Both the position numbers and the translations under genes were made by a program. DNA of 64,000 nucleotides from positions 634,727 to 698,726 of the forward strand of contig NQMI01000012.1 of assembly GCA_002270565.1 (NCBI GenBank). Direction: 5' to 3'. The DNA is from Stenocarpella maydis. Lineage: Eukaryota; Ascomycota; Sordariomycetes; Diaporthales; Diaporthaceae. The notes beneath the pieces were generated by a model that saw nothing but the letters and a program-made list of their open reading frames with translations, did not search any database and was not told where the DNA came from. Positions 36,540 through 47,320 of the stretch are shown here, piece after piece (position 1 is the first letter of the stretch; each line of letters begins with the position of its first letter).

Positions 36540-38088
36540 CTATAGCTTCCGCCACCACGCCGAGACCAGCCCCGTGATATACCTCACCGGCCCCGCGGCC
36601 GCGCCGCCCGACAGGGCCGACCTGCGCATCCAGTACGCCAGCACGCCGAACGCGACCGCGAACCCCACGGCGCGGGCGGGCCCCCTGTACCGCCAGAGGG
36701 CCCGCAGGAGCCTATCCCGCCTCTCCGCGCGGCGGAGCTCCATCAGCTGCTGGCCAAAGTAGTACTCCCCGACGGCGGGGTTCTGCCCCGCGCAGTCGCG
36801 CGCGGAGCGGGCCGTCTTGAGGACGCTGTGCTGGGAGATGCCCCTGCGCCACGAGGGGAGGGACTCGGGCGGGTGGTTGGCGAGGAGGCGCCGCGCGGAC
36901 GCGACGAGGGCGTCGGCGCCGAGGGGCTGGGGCAGCCTGGAGAGGACGGAGTGGAGGATCTCGGGCTCGTCGGCGTCCCAGGTGAAGAGCTCGTCGCGGC
37001 GGCCGATGACGATCTGGGCGAAGAGGTAGACGCTGAAGACGGGCTCGGCGGCGAGGAGGACGTCGAAGAGGCGGGTGATCTCGGCGAGGGACTGCACGTC
37101 GTGGGCGTACATTGTGATTGTGCCCGAGAGGGCGAAGAAGGGCTCGGAGCCGTTGGAGAGGGGCAGGTGCGCGGCCAGGGCGGGGTCGGCGGCGCGGATG
37201 ATGTCCGGGATGAGGCGCAGCTGGGCGAGGGCGGCGGAGAGGTTGGGGAGCATGAAGTCGCGGATGCGGAGGGCCGAGAGGCGGGCGACGGCGGGGCCGC
37301 GGAGGGAGGGGGGCAGCACGAGGAGGAAGACCTGGCATATGTCGTGGTAGCCCTGGAAGTAGCACAGGTATGGGTACCGCCTCAGGACGGAGAGGATGAG
37401 GTCCGACAGCTCTTGCTTCTGGCGGGCGAGCTCTTGGTCGGACTCGTCTGGGGCGCGGGTTAGGATCGTGGTGAGGACGGCTGTTCGGAGGGATGGCCTC
37501 ATTCATGCTGGCACTCACAATGAGGGTAGTACACGAAGGCTCTGTTCACATCCAGCTTGACTTGGTCCTCTTCCCTGTGAGGCTCGAGACGTCTCCATGA
37601 GTCGTCGGCGGGCTCGGAGGTAATGAGGCGCACAGGCTCGTGCTGGACGTGGAATGGTTTGCAGCCATCATCGCGGAGGCCCACTGGGATCCCAAGCAGT
37701 ATAGGCCCTGTGACGTGTTAGCACCTGACGCCTGGTTCTCCTGATGCAAGCCAGCCCATCTCTCAGAGCCACGTTCTGCGCTCGGGGGGTCAGAACACAA
37801 CTCACATGCGATTTGCCTCCACTCATTCCTGAGGAATCCGCCGGGTGACTCGGCTAGGGCCTGCAGGCCCTCAAAGTCCCTTCGCCGGCAGGCGTCGATA
37901 ATCTCTTCTGCTTTGCGTTCCTGTCGTAAACAGGCGTCGATAATCTCTTTCGCCTTGCGTTCCTCCAGCTGTATATTGCTGTCCGTATCCTCAGTTTTCG
38001 ACCGTGGTGACTCGGGAGGCTGATGACCAGTCTTCTCTGTGGTTTCATCGCCGCCATATGCCAGGTGGTCATCATCCTCGGCCGCCAT
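36540..38088 (-). CDS. Gyp8/TBC1D20-like Rab GTPase-activating protein, membrane anchored
   Basis: Three exons on the minus strand: 38088-37806, 37707-37519 and 37447-36540; introns of 98 and 71 bp, both phase 1. The protein is 459 aa. The first splice restores RQIAWPILLGIPVG, the family signature. The TBC dual fingers are present: Asp147-x2-Arg150 in KLDVNRAFVYYPH and Gln189 in CYFQGYHDICQ. A hydrophobic segment near residues 425-440 (AVGFAVAFGVLAYWM) should anchor the protein in ER/Golgi membrane, as in TBC1D20, the Rab1 GAP. Odd point: a 14-residue tandem duplication at residues 43-70 (ERKAKEIIDACLRQ / ERKAEEIIDACRRR) just before the TBC domain. Converges on VPS52; both act in early secretory and Golgi traffic but linkage may be chance. 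Confidence 0.92.
37879..37962 (-). repeat. 42-bp tandem duplication inside the TBC gene
   Basis: Two neighbouring 42-bp units encode the same ERKAxEIIDAC helix. The second copy is continuous with the conserved family sequence, so the first is probably the extra one. Confidence 0.8.
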
Positions 38089-39539
38089 ATCGTGCTGGTA
38101 TCCTCAACGGATGCTGGTCGTATGTTTCCAGCTTGGCTTCGGGCGATGTGTCTTGGGTCAGAGTAAAAAGGCCAGGCCAGGCCACCGTGTTGCCCAGAGC
38201 AGCGCCGACGTTTGTGGACAAGACTGCTCAGAAACCCCTGCGATAAAATTAAAATCGTATCAGTGGCCTGCACGTGTGTCCTGTCTGATTTCCAGCAGTC
38301 GTTCAGAGCGTCGGCGGGCTATTGAAGCCACCGGAGTGCCCGGGGTGCGCGTGTGGACGCGTCGTCAAAGATGTCACTGCCGACTGATAACGATAGAGCC
38401 AGGCTAGAGAAACTGGGTTTCCTGATGGAATGATTTGTTGAAAGGCCGAGTCCAGCTGACAGATAACGCAAACAGGGGGGTAATGTGCCGGCTGTAGGAT
38501 GATGATATCCGCAGATTGGAATCGAATCAGGGTGGAGCTTGCTCTCGTCTCAACGAGAAACGAAACATGTGGACTTGGCGAGCTTGGTCGCGATATGACA
38601 TGCCCCACGGCTCGGGCTGGTGAACCCTGAAAGCAAGGGCTTCCCATACTGAGTTGGTAGGGGCTTCCCGCCTTGTCAGGCGGGTAGGGCGACCCTCCAG
38701 GCCGAGCGACCGAACCCACCGATAGTAACTAAGTAAGTATCCATGGCAACCTCGACCAACCCGAACTCTTACAACCAAGTACTTATGTATATAAGTTGTA
38801 TATGATTAATAAACTACTATTCACTGTTTTCAGTATTTTATTAAAGACCTGAAACATTTATTTGAATTATTTGTTTCACCTGGCTCAAGTTGCACCACCC
38901 GGGCTACTTGTTGCCTGACCGTATGGTGGCGTATATCTCTGGTGGAGAGTACCAACCTAGGTACCTAGGTACGCCACCACTTACTTCGCGGCGGAAGTGA
39001 CGCATCAATAATGTGAGAGCTTTCCAACCCCCCCCCCAAGGAGCTTTTGAACGAGCAGGCGCACTTTTCCTACGACACTCTACGGACAATAGGCATCTGT
39101 GTTTTCCCTCGCAGAGCCCAAAGCAGGGGTTGCATGACTGTGGGATTTTGGTGGGCCTCGAGGTGTCGTGGGCTGCGTGACTGTGACATTACTGCACGTC
39201 GTTTGGTCTGGTAGAGGGGTTGTCGCCACTCTCTTGTTCGTAATACCAAGCCTGCTCAAGTGGCTAATAGACCCCGTCACCCGGCGAGATCGCCTAAACT
39301 TCTCTGACAGCCTCTGAGGGAACAACACATGTATAGCTTGACCTGCAGGGTTTTCCGCAATTTCTTGGTCATTGACATGCCTGGCCACTCTATTCATATC
39401 CAAAATGAGATTAGGTCAATGGACTCTTTTATGTGATCCCTGGCATTCGACACTTATATACTGCTATAGAAATTTCGTCGCCAACTGTAGGATCCGCTCA
39501 GCATCGTATCTAGCCCCCAATTTCTCAGCAGTATTGCAT
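38089..39539. other. Intergenic, no gene seen
   Basis: 1.45 kb between the TBC gene promoter and the 3' end of UstYa-1. It holds a 6-bp-stem hairpin (CCCGCC at 38667-38672 with GGCGGG at 38679-38684), a double ACCTAGGT palindrome (38955-38970) and a run of about nine C's near 39,031. No frame has recognisable content. Confidence 0.5.
38955..38970. repeat. Double ACCTAGGT palindrome
   Basis: ACCTAGGT occurs twice in a row, so the 16 bases read the same on both strands. Such CCTAGG/GGTACC strings are frequent in Sordariomycete intergenic DNA; no function assigned. Confidence 0.8.
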
Positions 39540-40486
39540 TCAGCCTTCCTTAATGATAAGTCTCTTATCAGAGACTCTCTTTGATTCCATCCAGTCCATT
39601 GCTTCCTGGCGGTTTTGGCATACGTGGGCGTGGTCAAAGCCCGTCGAGCCAGTTGACATTCCGGGCATGCTGCCTTCCAAGGTCATGTCTAAGTGACAGA
39701 GTATTGACTGCCGCAGAATCTCAAAGCAGTGTCTCGTATGTACGCTATGGAAACCTGCTGGGATGACCTTCTCAAGTCCATTAGGTCCGTGTCGAACAAT
39801 GCGGTCGTACTCGCTCATGACGTAATACTATTAAATGTGTTAGAACTGTGGGCCTTATAACCTCTCCGCGAGGTTGCACATACAAGACAGTGGAGTTGAT
39901 GTGTCCATGTTGTGACGTAGACCGGCCCGGAGTCATCATCGATTGGGTTTGTCAGATATGGATATCTTTTGTAATCTTCAACCAGGACAACGCCACCTCC
40001 CCCTTATAATTCTTATTAGCAGTGATCTTCACAACTCATAAACTTGCATTAAACAAACTTACTTGGGACCAACTCTTCCCAACGGTGGCGAATGGTGACC
40101 ATATCTTCATCAGATGTGTAGTTAGAAATATAGAAATCCATTTCATTCTTGGGATGGGCGATTTGGGTTGACACTGCACCCCCCGTTAGCCAAGAGGAAA
40201 CTAGCCAAAGGGGTATATAGATAGGCAGCAAACGTTTTGGCGCAAACCCATTAATGTCATCACCATTCCGGACCGGTGAGTGACGCGTCTCGTGCAGCTG
40301 GTAAATCAACAGCATCTGGGTACCAAATATAACGAGCCATTTCAAGTGGGATAGCAGGCGAAGTAGGCGTGTCCAGCAATTCCGCCTCGGCAGTAATGTC
40401 CCTGGCTGGTGGTAACCCTCATGGCCTAGAAATGTTTTATCACCACCAAGGGGTAGGATATCAGAACTACTTCGAGCCGACATCAT
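39540..40486 (-). CDS. UstYa/DUF3328-family protein 1
   Basis: Four exons on the minus strand: 40486-40234, 40173-40063, 40002-39884 and 39827-39540, giving 256 aa. The N-terminal Met-Met starts a short cytosolic tail followed by one membrane segment ([17 protein letters not shown]), the usual topology. The two hallmark motifs are THQLHC (at an exon end) and [15 protein letters not shown], then DMTLEG and a C-terminal [14 protein letters not shown]. UstYa relatives catalyse oxidative cyclisation, desaturation or halogenation in several fungal pathways (ustiloxin, asperipin, cyclochlorotine). Intron 1 (40174-40233, 60 bp) is 3n long with a GTTTGC donor and a CTAAC branch site; if retained, it would add 20 hydrophobic residues, so either form stays in frame. 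Upstream frame to 40603 seems to be leader. Confidence 0.87.
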
Positions 40487-41317
40487 GAACGTCCAGAAGA
40501 ACGCTTCAATCCCATGAATTGGAAAAACTCTTATTGCTTGCGCAAAGCCAAAGTAATTGCTAACATTACATAAATGGGTACGGTGGGTATCGTGTTCTCT
40601 CAACGATCAGAGAGAGAGAGAAAAAAAACCCCTACAGGGGTGGCCCATAGCGATATACTCAGTACGGACATTTCAGATCAAAACCTCCGCAATGGCATTA
40701 CCCTTGACATTGGGGAATACAATAATGCGCAGACTGCTAGTCTGGAACCCACATTTGGTGGGTTTTCATTGATTGGTAGGTACATATGTATGATAATACA
40801 GGGGCTGATGTACACTACCAACAAAGTGATTAGTAGAGTATATCAAGTGCAGGGCTTGGGTATGTACCTACATGCTCCCCAGTGGTTCTCCCTTAGTTAA
40901 TCAAACTTTTTCATCGTCACTTTTTGCTTGGCTTTCTTTCAACTCGGCTACTTATAGAAAGATACAGAACAGGCAGAGCGTGATGTAAACCGCCCCCACC
41001 CCCTTCTGGTTTCCCTTTTTGACAATTCGCCAATGAAGCAAGCCGAATAGTGTTCCCGAGACTAAAGAAACCAATCCCTTCCGAAAAAAAAGTGCATTAT
41101 GTTAGCATTTTACTTGAAACCAAACATCCGGGCTAGAAACAGTGTCAGGTTCTCACGCAGATTTTCGAGGGTGAGAAGCACAACAGAGGTGTATTTGTAC
41201 TTCGGAATGTAAAATTGGAGAGGTAATACTTATTTGATTACTATGTAGTTTTGAAACTAGAAGGCTCTTGCCTCCGCTTTTCAATCATTGAAAGTAGCTA
41301 TAGGAATAACATTTTCT
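40487..41317. other. Intergenic, no gene seen
   Basis: 831 bp between the UstYa-1 start and the UstYa-2 stop, holding the UstYa-1 promoter. A + strand frame at 40574-40900 has no family features. Confidence 0.6.
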
Positions 41318-42319
41318 TCACATTTCACCTCCTACTTGTTTCCCAAGCATAATCGCACACTCCTCATCGTCACCACAGCGCGATCTGGATCTAGCCCATT
41401 TATGTATTTCATCAAAATCCCGACATGTATGCTCATGGGGCTTGATACCCATGGTACCATTGTAATTGTAATAGAGCATAGGTGTCAAGTCGGATTGGCA
41501 CTGGGAGCTGAGCCGCAACATGTGTATGCAATGGTCTGTGTAGCTTATTAGCCAAATATATTTTACGGAAGCTTCGGACAACCTTACCAAGATGGAACAA
41601 TGCGCCTTTGGACGGCGCGCCATATACATGCTGGTATACAGCCCGCCGTAACGCATTAATGCAGTGAAGGCTGTGGTATACTTGCAAACTAGAGAGAATG
41701 AGCTCTATTACAAGTGGCTGGAAGCAACAAATTCTCATAGACTCACCCAGAAGTCCACCCCAACTCTGTCTTTGTTGTCTGGCCAGCATAACTCCCAATC
41801 TCGCTGTCCTTCAGGTCCAGGATAGTAGCTTCGATGAGGTTAGCCGAGGCAATATCCGGGGTGGTGAAACCTACGTGCAACCAAAATTCGCCATTCATTG
41901 TCCAGTTTCTCGGATGGTTCTCCCACGTATTTTGATTGAGGCGGGCCGATGGTTTGATCAGATGGCTGTGCAACCGTCATCTTTTGCATTTTGATGGAAT
42001 CGAACGCGGCGTCTAGTTATGGCGTTAGCGCCTAAAATATATAATGGAATTGAAATTGGTTCTCACGAAGCTCGGTCTCTCGCCAACCGGTTTGAAAGGA
42101 GCCGTAACTGAGATTTGCCGGATTCCATGTCTTCACCAGTAGTGTGCAGCTGCACAATAAGAGGACAGACTGGACAAAGATAATAATGTGGACTGCCTGG
42201 AACCTTCTAGGCGTCTTAATAAACACCTTGCTAGTGAAAGAACCATTCTGTTCAATTGAACACACATCTTGCGGATCCAAATCCTCAGTCTCGATAGGGG
42301 TGTACACGGCTGATTTCAT
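41318..42319 (-). CDS. UstYa/DUF3328-family protein 2
   Basis: Five exons on the minus strand: 42319-42067, 42012-41875, 41828-41747, 41688-41588 and 41535-41318, all in phase, 263 aa. Intron 2 is only 46 bp but has a GCTAAC branch site. Features in order: cytosolic tail, one membrane segment (VHIIIFVQSVLLLCSCTLLV), family-typical SKYVGEPSEKLDNEW, motif 1 LQVYHSLHCINALRRAVY, motif 2 FHLGDHCIHMLR, and the end HTCRDFDEIHKWAR. Motif 2 is spelled HxxxHC rather than HxxHC because the last intron falls in the Gly-Asp junction. Likely an endomembrane oxidase of a secondary-metabolite pathway; substrate unknown. Divergent from the EamA transporter, so a shared promoter is plausible. Two intron positions match UstYa-4. 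Confidence 0.86.
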
Positions 42320-43001
42320 GATGGATGATTCGTTCTAGGACAAAATTGGCATTGCTGCCAGACCAAGCGTGATTACATCAAAGAGGCAGACGAAAGATAA
42401 CAAATCAAAACGACTGTAAGTATTGAAGCAATGACCTTCCTGGGCTGGACCCTCTTCAGTTTCAATTTTCTCGGACGTTTTCCACGCTACGAGGGACAGG
42501 ACTCGAACGTCCGTCTGATTTAATGTTTGACAACTGTGACGGGAACGAATTTCCGTGATTAATTAATCACTTGAACGTCAAAAAAGAAAAGAAAAGAAAG
42601 AAAAGCCAGAACAAAAGATGAAGTTATTGTAAGGCTTAGTTATCCATTATATAGCAAATCCCAAGACGGGATTAACACTTGTCTGACAAGAAACTTGGTG
42701 AGCGCCCGAGAGAATGCGTAGGCTCTGCGCCCAATCTCATCGATACCAAGTACATAGCGTACGGTGAATTTGTCAGGGCTTTGGTTCAATTTTGAATTGA
42801 TGGCATGGGCAGATCCAGCCGCTGGTTTCACAGTCCTATATTCACTGGATGCCTGCAGCGGGCTCTGTGCACACTTAGACAGACTATGGTGGCAAAAACT
42901 TCCGACAAGCAAAAAGAACGTCCGAATACCCACCAGAGCGGAGCGTCCGCTGTAACAGCACGTTTCTAATTTGTGCTTTTTGATTTAGCATTACACTGAA
43001 C
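42320..43001. promoter_or_regulatory. Divergent promoter region between UstYa-2 and the transporter
   Basis: 682 bp separate the two divergent start codons. It contains a small minus-strand frame (42640-42933, listed separately), an AATTAATTAATC stretch near 42,560 and a purine-rich run near 42,581. No defined factor site can be assigned from sequence alone. Confidence 0.5.
42640..42933 (-). CDS. Small ORF with possible signal peptide (97 aa), uncertain
   Basis: Starts MGIRTFFLLVGSFCHH, which could be a signal peptide, and ends SWDLLYNG. It has one dibasic site (GRR before AYAFSR). It lies between UstYa-2 and the transporter, the place one would look for a RiPP precursor. Against this: there is no internal repeat as in known dikaritin precursors, and its start leaves only 68 bp to the transporter's upstream Met. 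It may be a chance frame in a promoter. No homologue is recognised. Confidence 0.25.
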   Translation of the reverse strand: MGIRTFFLLVGSFCHHSLSKCAQSPLQASSEYRTVKPAAGSAHAINSKLNQSPDKFTVRYVLGIDEIGRRAYAFSRALTKFLVRQVLIPSWDLLYNG

Positions 43002-44317
43002 GTGTGCGGTCTGGAGAACAACCCTAGTATTTACGACCTACAACCCATGTCAATTTCCCGTGCAGCACAGAAATTACAGCGTGTTGACACCTTTGAAGCA
43101 ATGGAAAAGTCTATGAGGACTTCATCGGGGCCTTCAAGCTTACAGTATCGGGCTATCCTCCTTGTCTTGGCCTCCCAGCTAATGGCAGCAGTGCTACACG
43201 CACTTGCTAGACTTCTCGAAACAAGGTCTGGCTCTCAGGAACGAGTACATCCCTTCACAGTCCTCCAAGTCCGGCTCTTTATCACGTCATTGGGATGCAG
43301 CACCTACTTGGGGTGGACCAAGACGCCCACGTTTCCGCTTGGGCCGTCAGAAGTAAGGCCACTGCTGGTGCTTCGGGCTATCGGTGGTGTTTTAGGGGCC
43401 TGCGGGTTTTACGGTAAGATGGTTGCTGAGCTTTGGCATTCATTGGTTAGATCAAGCCACGTTTGCAGTGCATAAAAACTAACAGTACGAACAAAGTTTC
43501 CATGTCATATCTCTCTCTCAACGAGGCAACGGCACTGAACTCTCTGGGCCCGCTTGGCGCTATTATCTTGACGAAATACTTGGATACGGGAAAGATTGTG
43601 CTGATGGACGGAATCTCTTGCACACTTGCTCTCGCCAGCGTCGTCTTGGCTTTGCAGCCTAGATCCATTTTCGGTACGACGGCAGGCGCGCTCGCAAGAG
43701 ATGTCATGTTTGATTCTAATGCAGCTCTTTGTGGAACTCTGTATGGTCTACTGGGTGTGGTCGGGGGAGTCGTAAGTCTACAAAGTCTACAACATGTTGA
43801 GTAGTTATCTGCTAGACTGACACCGTTACCTCGGATTCAGATTGCCCTTTCTGCCATCAGCCGACTAGGAGCAAGAGCACATCCACTCATCACCGTCAAC
43901 TACTTCAGCTGCAGTGTCTTCGTGGTAACAACAGTTTTCTCTTTCTTTATGCCCGAGGTAGCGTTGCCGACAACAATAGGTTCATGGTGCTTGCTGGTAA
44001 CAGTAGGAATTGTCGGCTTCTGGATGGAGTACCTTCTCACTGAAGGCTTGGGGTCAGACGACTCTCCTTGTGCGACGGTGATGATCTACTCCCAAGTGAT
44101 ATGGGCACTCCTCCTCGATTGGCTCATATGGCATCTGCGTGTTAACTCATTGAGCATTCTGGGCTGTATTGGCTTGATATCGACGTTGACAACAACAACC
44201 CTAATTTATAAGTCTCAAGTTCCGAAAGGGGCAGCGGTTTTTGATGAAGAGACAGAGTTGGACAGCATTGACTCTGAGCTGGCAGACAGGCGTGAATGGC
44301 GAGTTGCTCTGGACTAA
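43002..44317 (+). CDS. EamA/DMT-superfamily membrane transporter
   Basis: Three exons: 43002-43413, 43497-43771 and 43841-44317; introns of 83 bp (phase 1) and 69 bp (phase 0). The protein is 387 aa from the first Met or 372 aa from Met at 43047. About ten hydrophobic helices in two EamA halves are visible: AILLVLASQLMAAVLHALA starts the first, SYLSLNEATALNSLGPLGA is the typical DMT signature at the end of helix 4, and the second half starts at ALCGTLYGLLGVVGGV. The C-terminal tail is acidic and cytosolic. DMT carriers move small polar metabolites across plasma or organelle membranes; here it could export the cluster product or supply substrate, which is inference. It is transcribed away from UstYa-2 and lies between UstYa genes. 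Confidence 0.88.
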
Positions 44318-45328
44318 GGAGGAGATGAAGAGACAGCATGCTACGTTACAGTACCCAGGTACTGACGGCCAAGATTTAACTTCACATTCATTCTCGTTCA
44401 ACCTGAAAATACATCCAGTACGGCCATTTTGTCATGATCTCATCTTGTATTACATATCATCACTATGTTCTGATCAGCGCTTGTGAAATCGTTGAATTTG
44501 ATCACATGCAACCGGGCACATCATGACTGGATTTGATATCAACAACGCCAGAGTACAATTATCGCCGGCAGTTTTTTGTTAAGCTGTGTAAGTTAGCGAT
44601 AGGTAGATTGCATCAAAAAATCTTTACATTACATACCCAAGTATGTATTTGATTTCTTAGTTCATTCTCCCAAGGCCAATGGCAGCCACCACAGCCACCC
44701 TAACTAATTACTCAACCATTTAAGCATATTTGAGGCCCTTGATACATGTGCAAGAACTTCCAATCCCAAACCCTAACATCAATTCATACATCGTACATTC
44801 GCCTTTGTAAACTGAGAAAATGCTGCTTCGCCTATGGCTGTGGAGTCTCTTATTAGGGCGGCTGACTTCAGATGTACCATATGCAATAAGCAGTTACTAC
44901 GGACATGAAACAACAATCAAAATCAATTTTTGACTATAATCATGATGCACTACTAGCAAAATCATTAGCTGTATCTTTTTGTTTGTTTTGAAGAGAAACA
45001 AAGACTAACCTTTATTGGTCACTTTCTGGTCCCAGTATTTGTGCAACGGATGTTTTATCCTGTTTGTCATTAACATCCGCCACGTGCGCCCAATCAAAAC
45101 TTCCCAGAACCCATCAGCAGTAGCACACGAGGTCTACTCGCTTTCGTACAGACCCATGGACGGACAACGCCTCCCCCCCCCCCAAAGATCAGCACAACAG
45201 AGTGAAACCCCTGTGTTGAACAGCACAGGTCACGATTAGTCCATTCATCCAAGAAATCTCGTATGACTGTCGTTATATGCTGTAAAGCTGACCAATCTTA
45301 ATGTTGGGGCATTGTTGTTGACTTCGTC
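44318..45328. other. Intergenic, no gene seen
   Basis: About 1 kb, AT-rich, upstream of the esterase gene. It includes a run of about ten C's near 45,173 and a small frame at 45015-45239 without features. Probably promoter and leader of the esterase. Confidence 0.55.
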
Positions 45329-46842
45329 ATGGTAAACCTTTTGTCCATCAGCCTCCTGACTGGGTTGGCAGCTCCTCAAGCGTCTGCTTCTGTCACCGTA
45401 CGCAAGACTGGCCGAAGTCCTACGGGCTATGAAGTGGATTTCAAGTATACAAACACCACTGCCAGTCGTGTGTTGATCGGTGGCGGCATACAGCCCTTCA
45501 CGGATCAATTTCATACCACGCTCGAGACAAACGCCATGTACGACCCGCATACGTACCATCCGGGAGACTTCTACGTTAAATCCCACCCAGCTGCCAACTA
45601 CAAATGGCCTTACGAGATGAAAGTTGATGACCAAGGCATCTGGTCTTACACCACACCATTACCCTCGGGCACCTACAGCTTCTCCTACCTAGTCGATTGC
45701 GACTACGTGTTAAACTGCACAGTGGATACCGGAAAACTCGTCATTGACCCGGACCTGCCTCCCTTCCAGAATGTGCAGGGTGACCAGGTCGCTTCCAGCT
45801 TTCAGGTTCCCTTCGATGCAGAGTTCCAGTCAGGGGAGCCGTGCGGCAACTTTGATTATGCTCTCCCGGCCGCCCCTGAGCATCGCGGAACCATTTACAC
45901 CGTTAATTACACATCGCCAGGATCTATACATCCGGCGCCTGACGTCCACGACTTCACAATCTACCTGCCCTCTGAATATGGCCATGTGCCTGGCAAAAAG
46001 TACCCACTGTTGTATATCTCACATGGCGCCAATGGCAACGGTGCCGAGTGGGAAAATCTTGGACGCGTGAGTTCCATTCTCGATAATTTAATCGCCGGCG
46101 GCCATATCATACCAACTGTGGCGGTGATGCCATCCTTTTACAACCTCGATGACACGTTGCCAAGATTTATCTACGGCAACTCAGAGATTGTGTCTGCACC
46201 ATTCCCCGACCATGTTCGGAAGAATTATCAGCGGTACTTGTTTCCTTGGGTTGAGGACCATTTCGAAGTCTGCCGGGAGGCATCTTGCCGCGCCTTCGCG
46301 GGCCTCTCGCTAGGTGGTCTCCTGGCATATGAGATGTATATCAATGCGACAGATTATTTCGACTACTATGGCCTCTTCTCACCCGCCATGACTGCCCCCT
46401 ACTTCAACGCTGCTACATTTCAACAAGACCCATCTCGCGCAAATAAGGGGCTATTTATTGCCTGTGGGCTCTACGATAGCCTCTTACCCAAGACTCTCGA
46501 CCTACAGCATGCCTTGGACGCATCAAAGATCGAATACGTCTCAAGAGTCGCACCCTTCGGTAGTCATTATTGGAACACATGGCAAGATAGCCTATGTGAG
46601 TTTTTTCTTTTTTTCTTTTGTTGTTGTTCGGTATCTCTTGGCAATGTCGCGGAGCTCTTCTTCGGAAACATTCCTCGTTATTTCACGTGCCTCATAATAA
46701 GTGCCGGAACTCTCGAATAATAGCTAACCTCAATCTTGTAGGGTGGTTCGGCATTAAATCTCTGTGGAAGGCAACCTCAAGTAGATTAGAACGGGGCGGT
46801 TCGGGGGCGTCTTTATCCAACCAAAATCTGTGCGTACATTAG
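45329..46842 (+). CDS. Secreted carbohydrate-esterase-like protein (CE1 / esterase D fold)
   Basis: Two exons, 45329-46595 and 46742-46842, joined by a 146-bp phase-1 intron with a poly-T stretch; 455 aa. The N-terminus MVNLLSISLLTGLAAPQASA is a signal peptide. Residues about 25-140 form an immunoglobulin/CBM48-like N-domain (GIWSYTTPLPSGTYSFSY). The catalytic alpha/beta-hydrolase domain follows, with YPLLYISHGANGN as oxyanion strand, nucleophile Ser327 in FAGLSLGGLLAYE, and the base His in FGSHYWNTWQDSL, which is completed by WWFG in exon 2. The family includes feruloyl and acetyl-xylan esterases and bacterial enterobactin esterases. It could act on plant cell wall or, given its neighbours, on a cluster product. 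Several N-glycosylation sites fit secretion. Exon 2's basic, Ser/Gly-rich tail is unusual. Confidence 0.88.
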
Positions 46843-47320
46843 GGTAGGCCTCAGAAGTACATATACAAGCACTCTTATTTGTTCTATGCAGAAATAATCT
46901 TTCCATTTCAGCGACCGTTCACAGTAAAGTAAATTATTATGGTGACGCCGGTATTCACCCAACTGTCGCAGGTACAATGTCTGATAAGAACGCAGAAGCT
47001 CTACATACCTTACTGCCATAGCATCATACCTTAAATGATATGATGATTCATTTATACCTTGAGTACTCAAGTAAGCATCTCTTCAACAGAGATGCAGTGG
47101 GGTGCATCGTACCGTTTCTACAGCTCTAGTCAAAGTCACAACATAACAGCGAAAGCATGAACTGCATTTGGAGGCGGGATTAAAAGAATGCTGCCACATT
47201 TGAAAAACGTTCAATGCGATGTAAAGTATCGGCGCGCCCAGTACTAAAGCTTTCTGTTCATTTACTCCCAGTGACACAGCTGAAGCCACATTCCTGCCTT
47301 ATACTCTGAAGCCGATGCCT
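46843..47320. other. Convergent 3' intergenic
   Basis: 478 bp between the esterase and UstYa-3 stop codons. Nothing recognisable seen. Confidence 0.6.

Noticed and set aside
36712..37518. 268-codon Pro/Arg-rich frame inside the TBC gene
   Set aside because: Overlaps the well-supported TBC frame on the same strand in another phase; composition is typical of a shadow.
42480..42530. tRNA-like B box (GTTCGAGTCC on the minus strand)
   Set aside because: No A box, no matching acceptor stem and no clean T-arm pairing, so not a tRNA gene; at most a relic.
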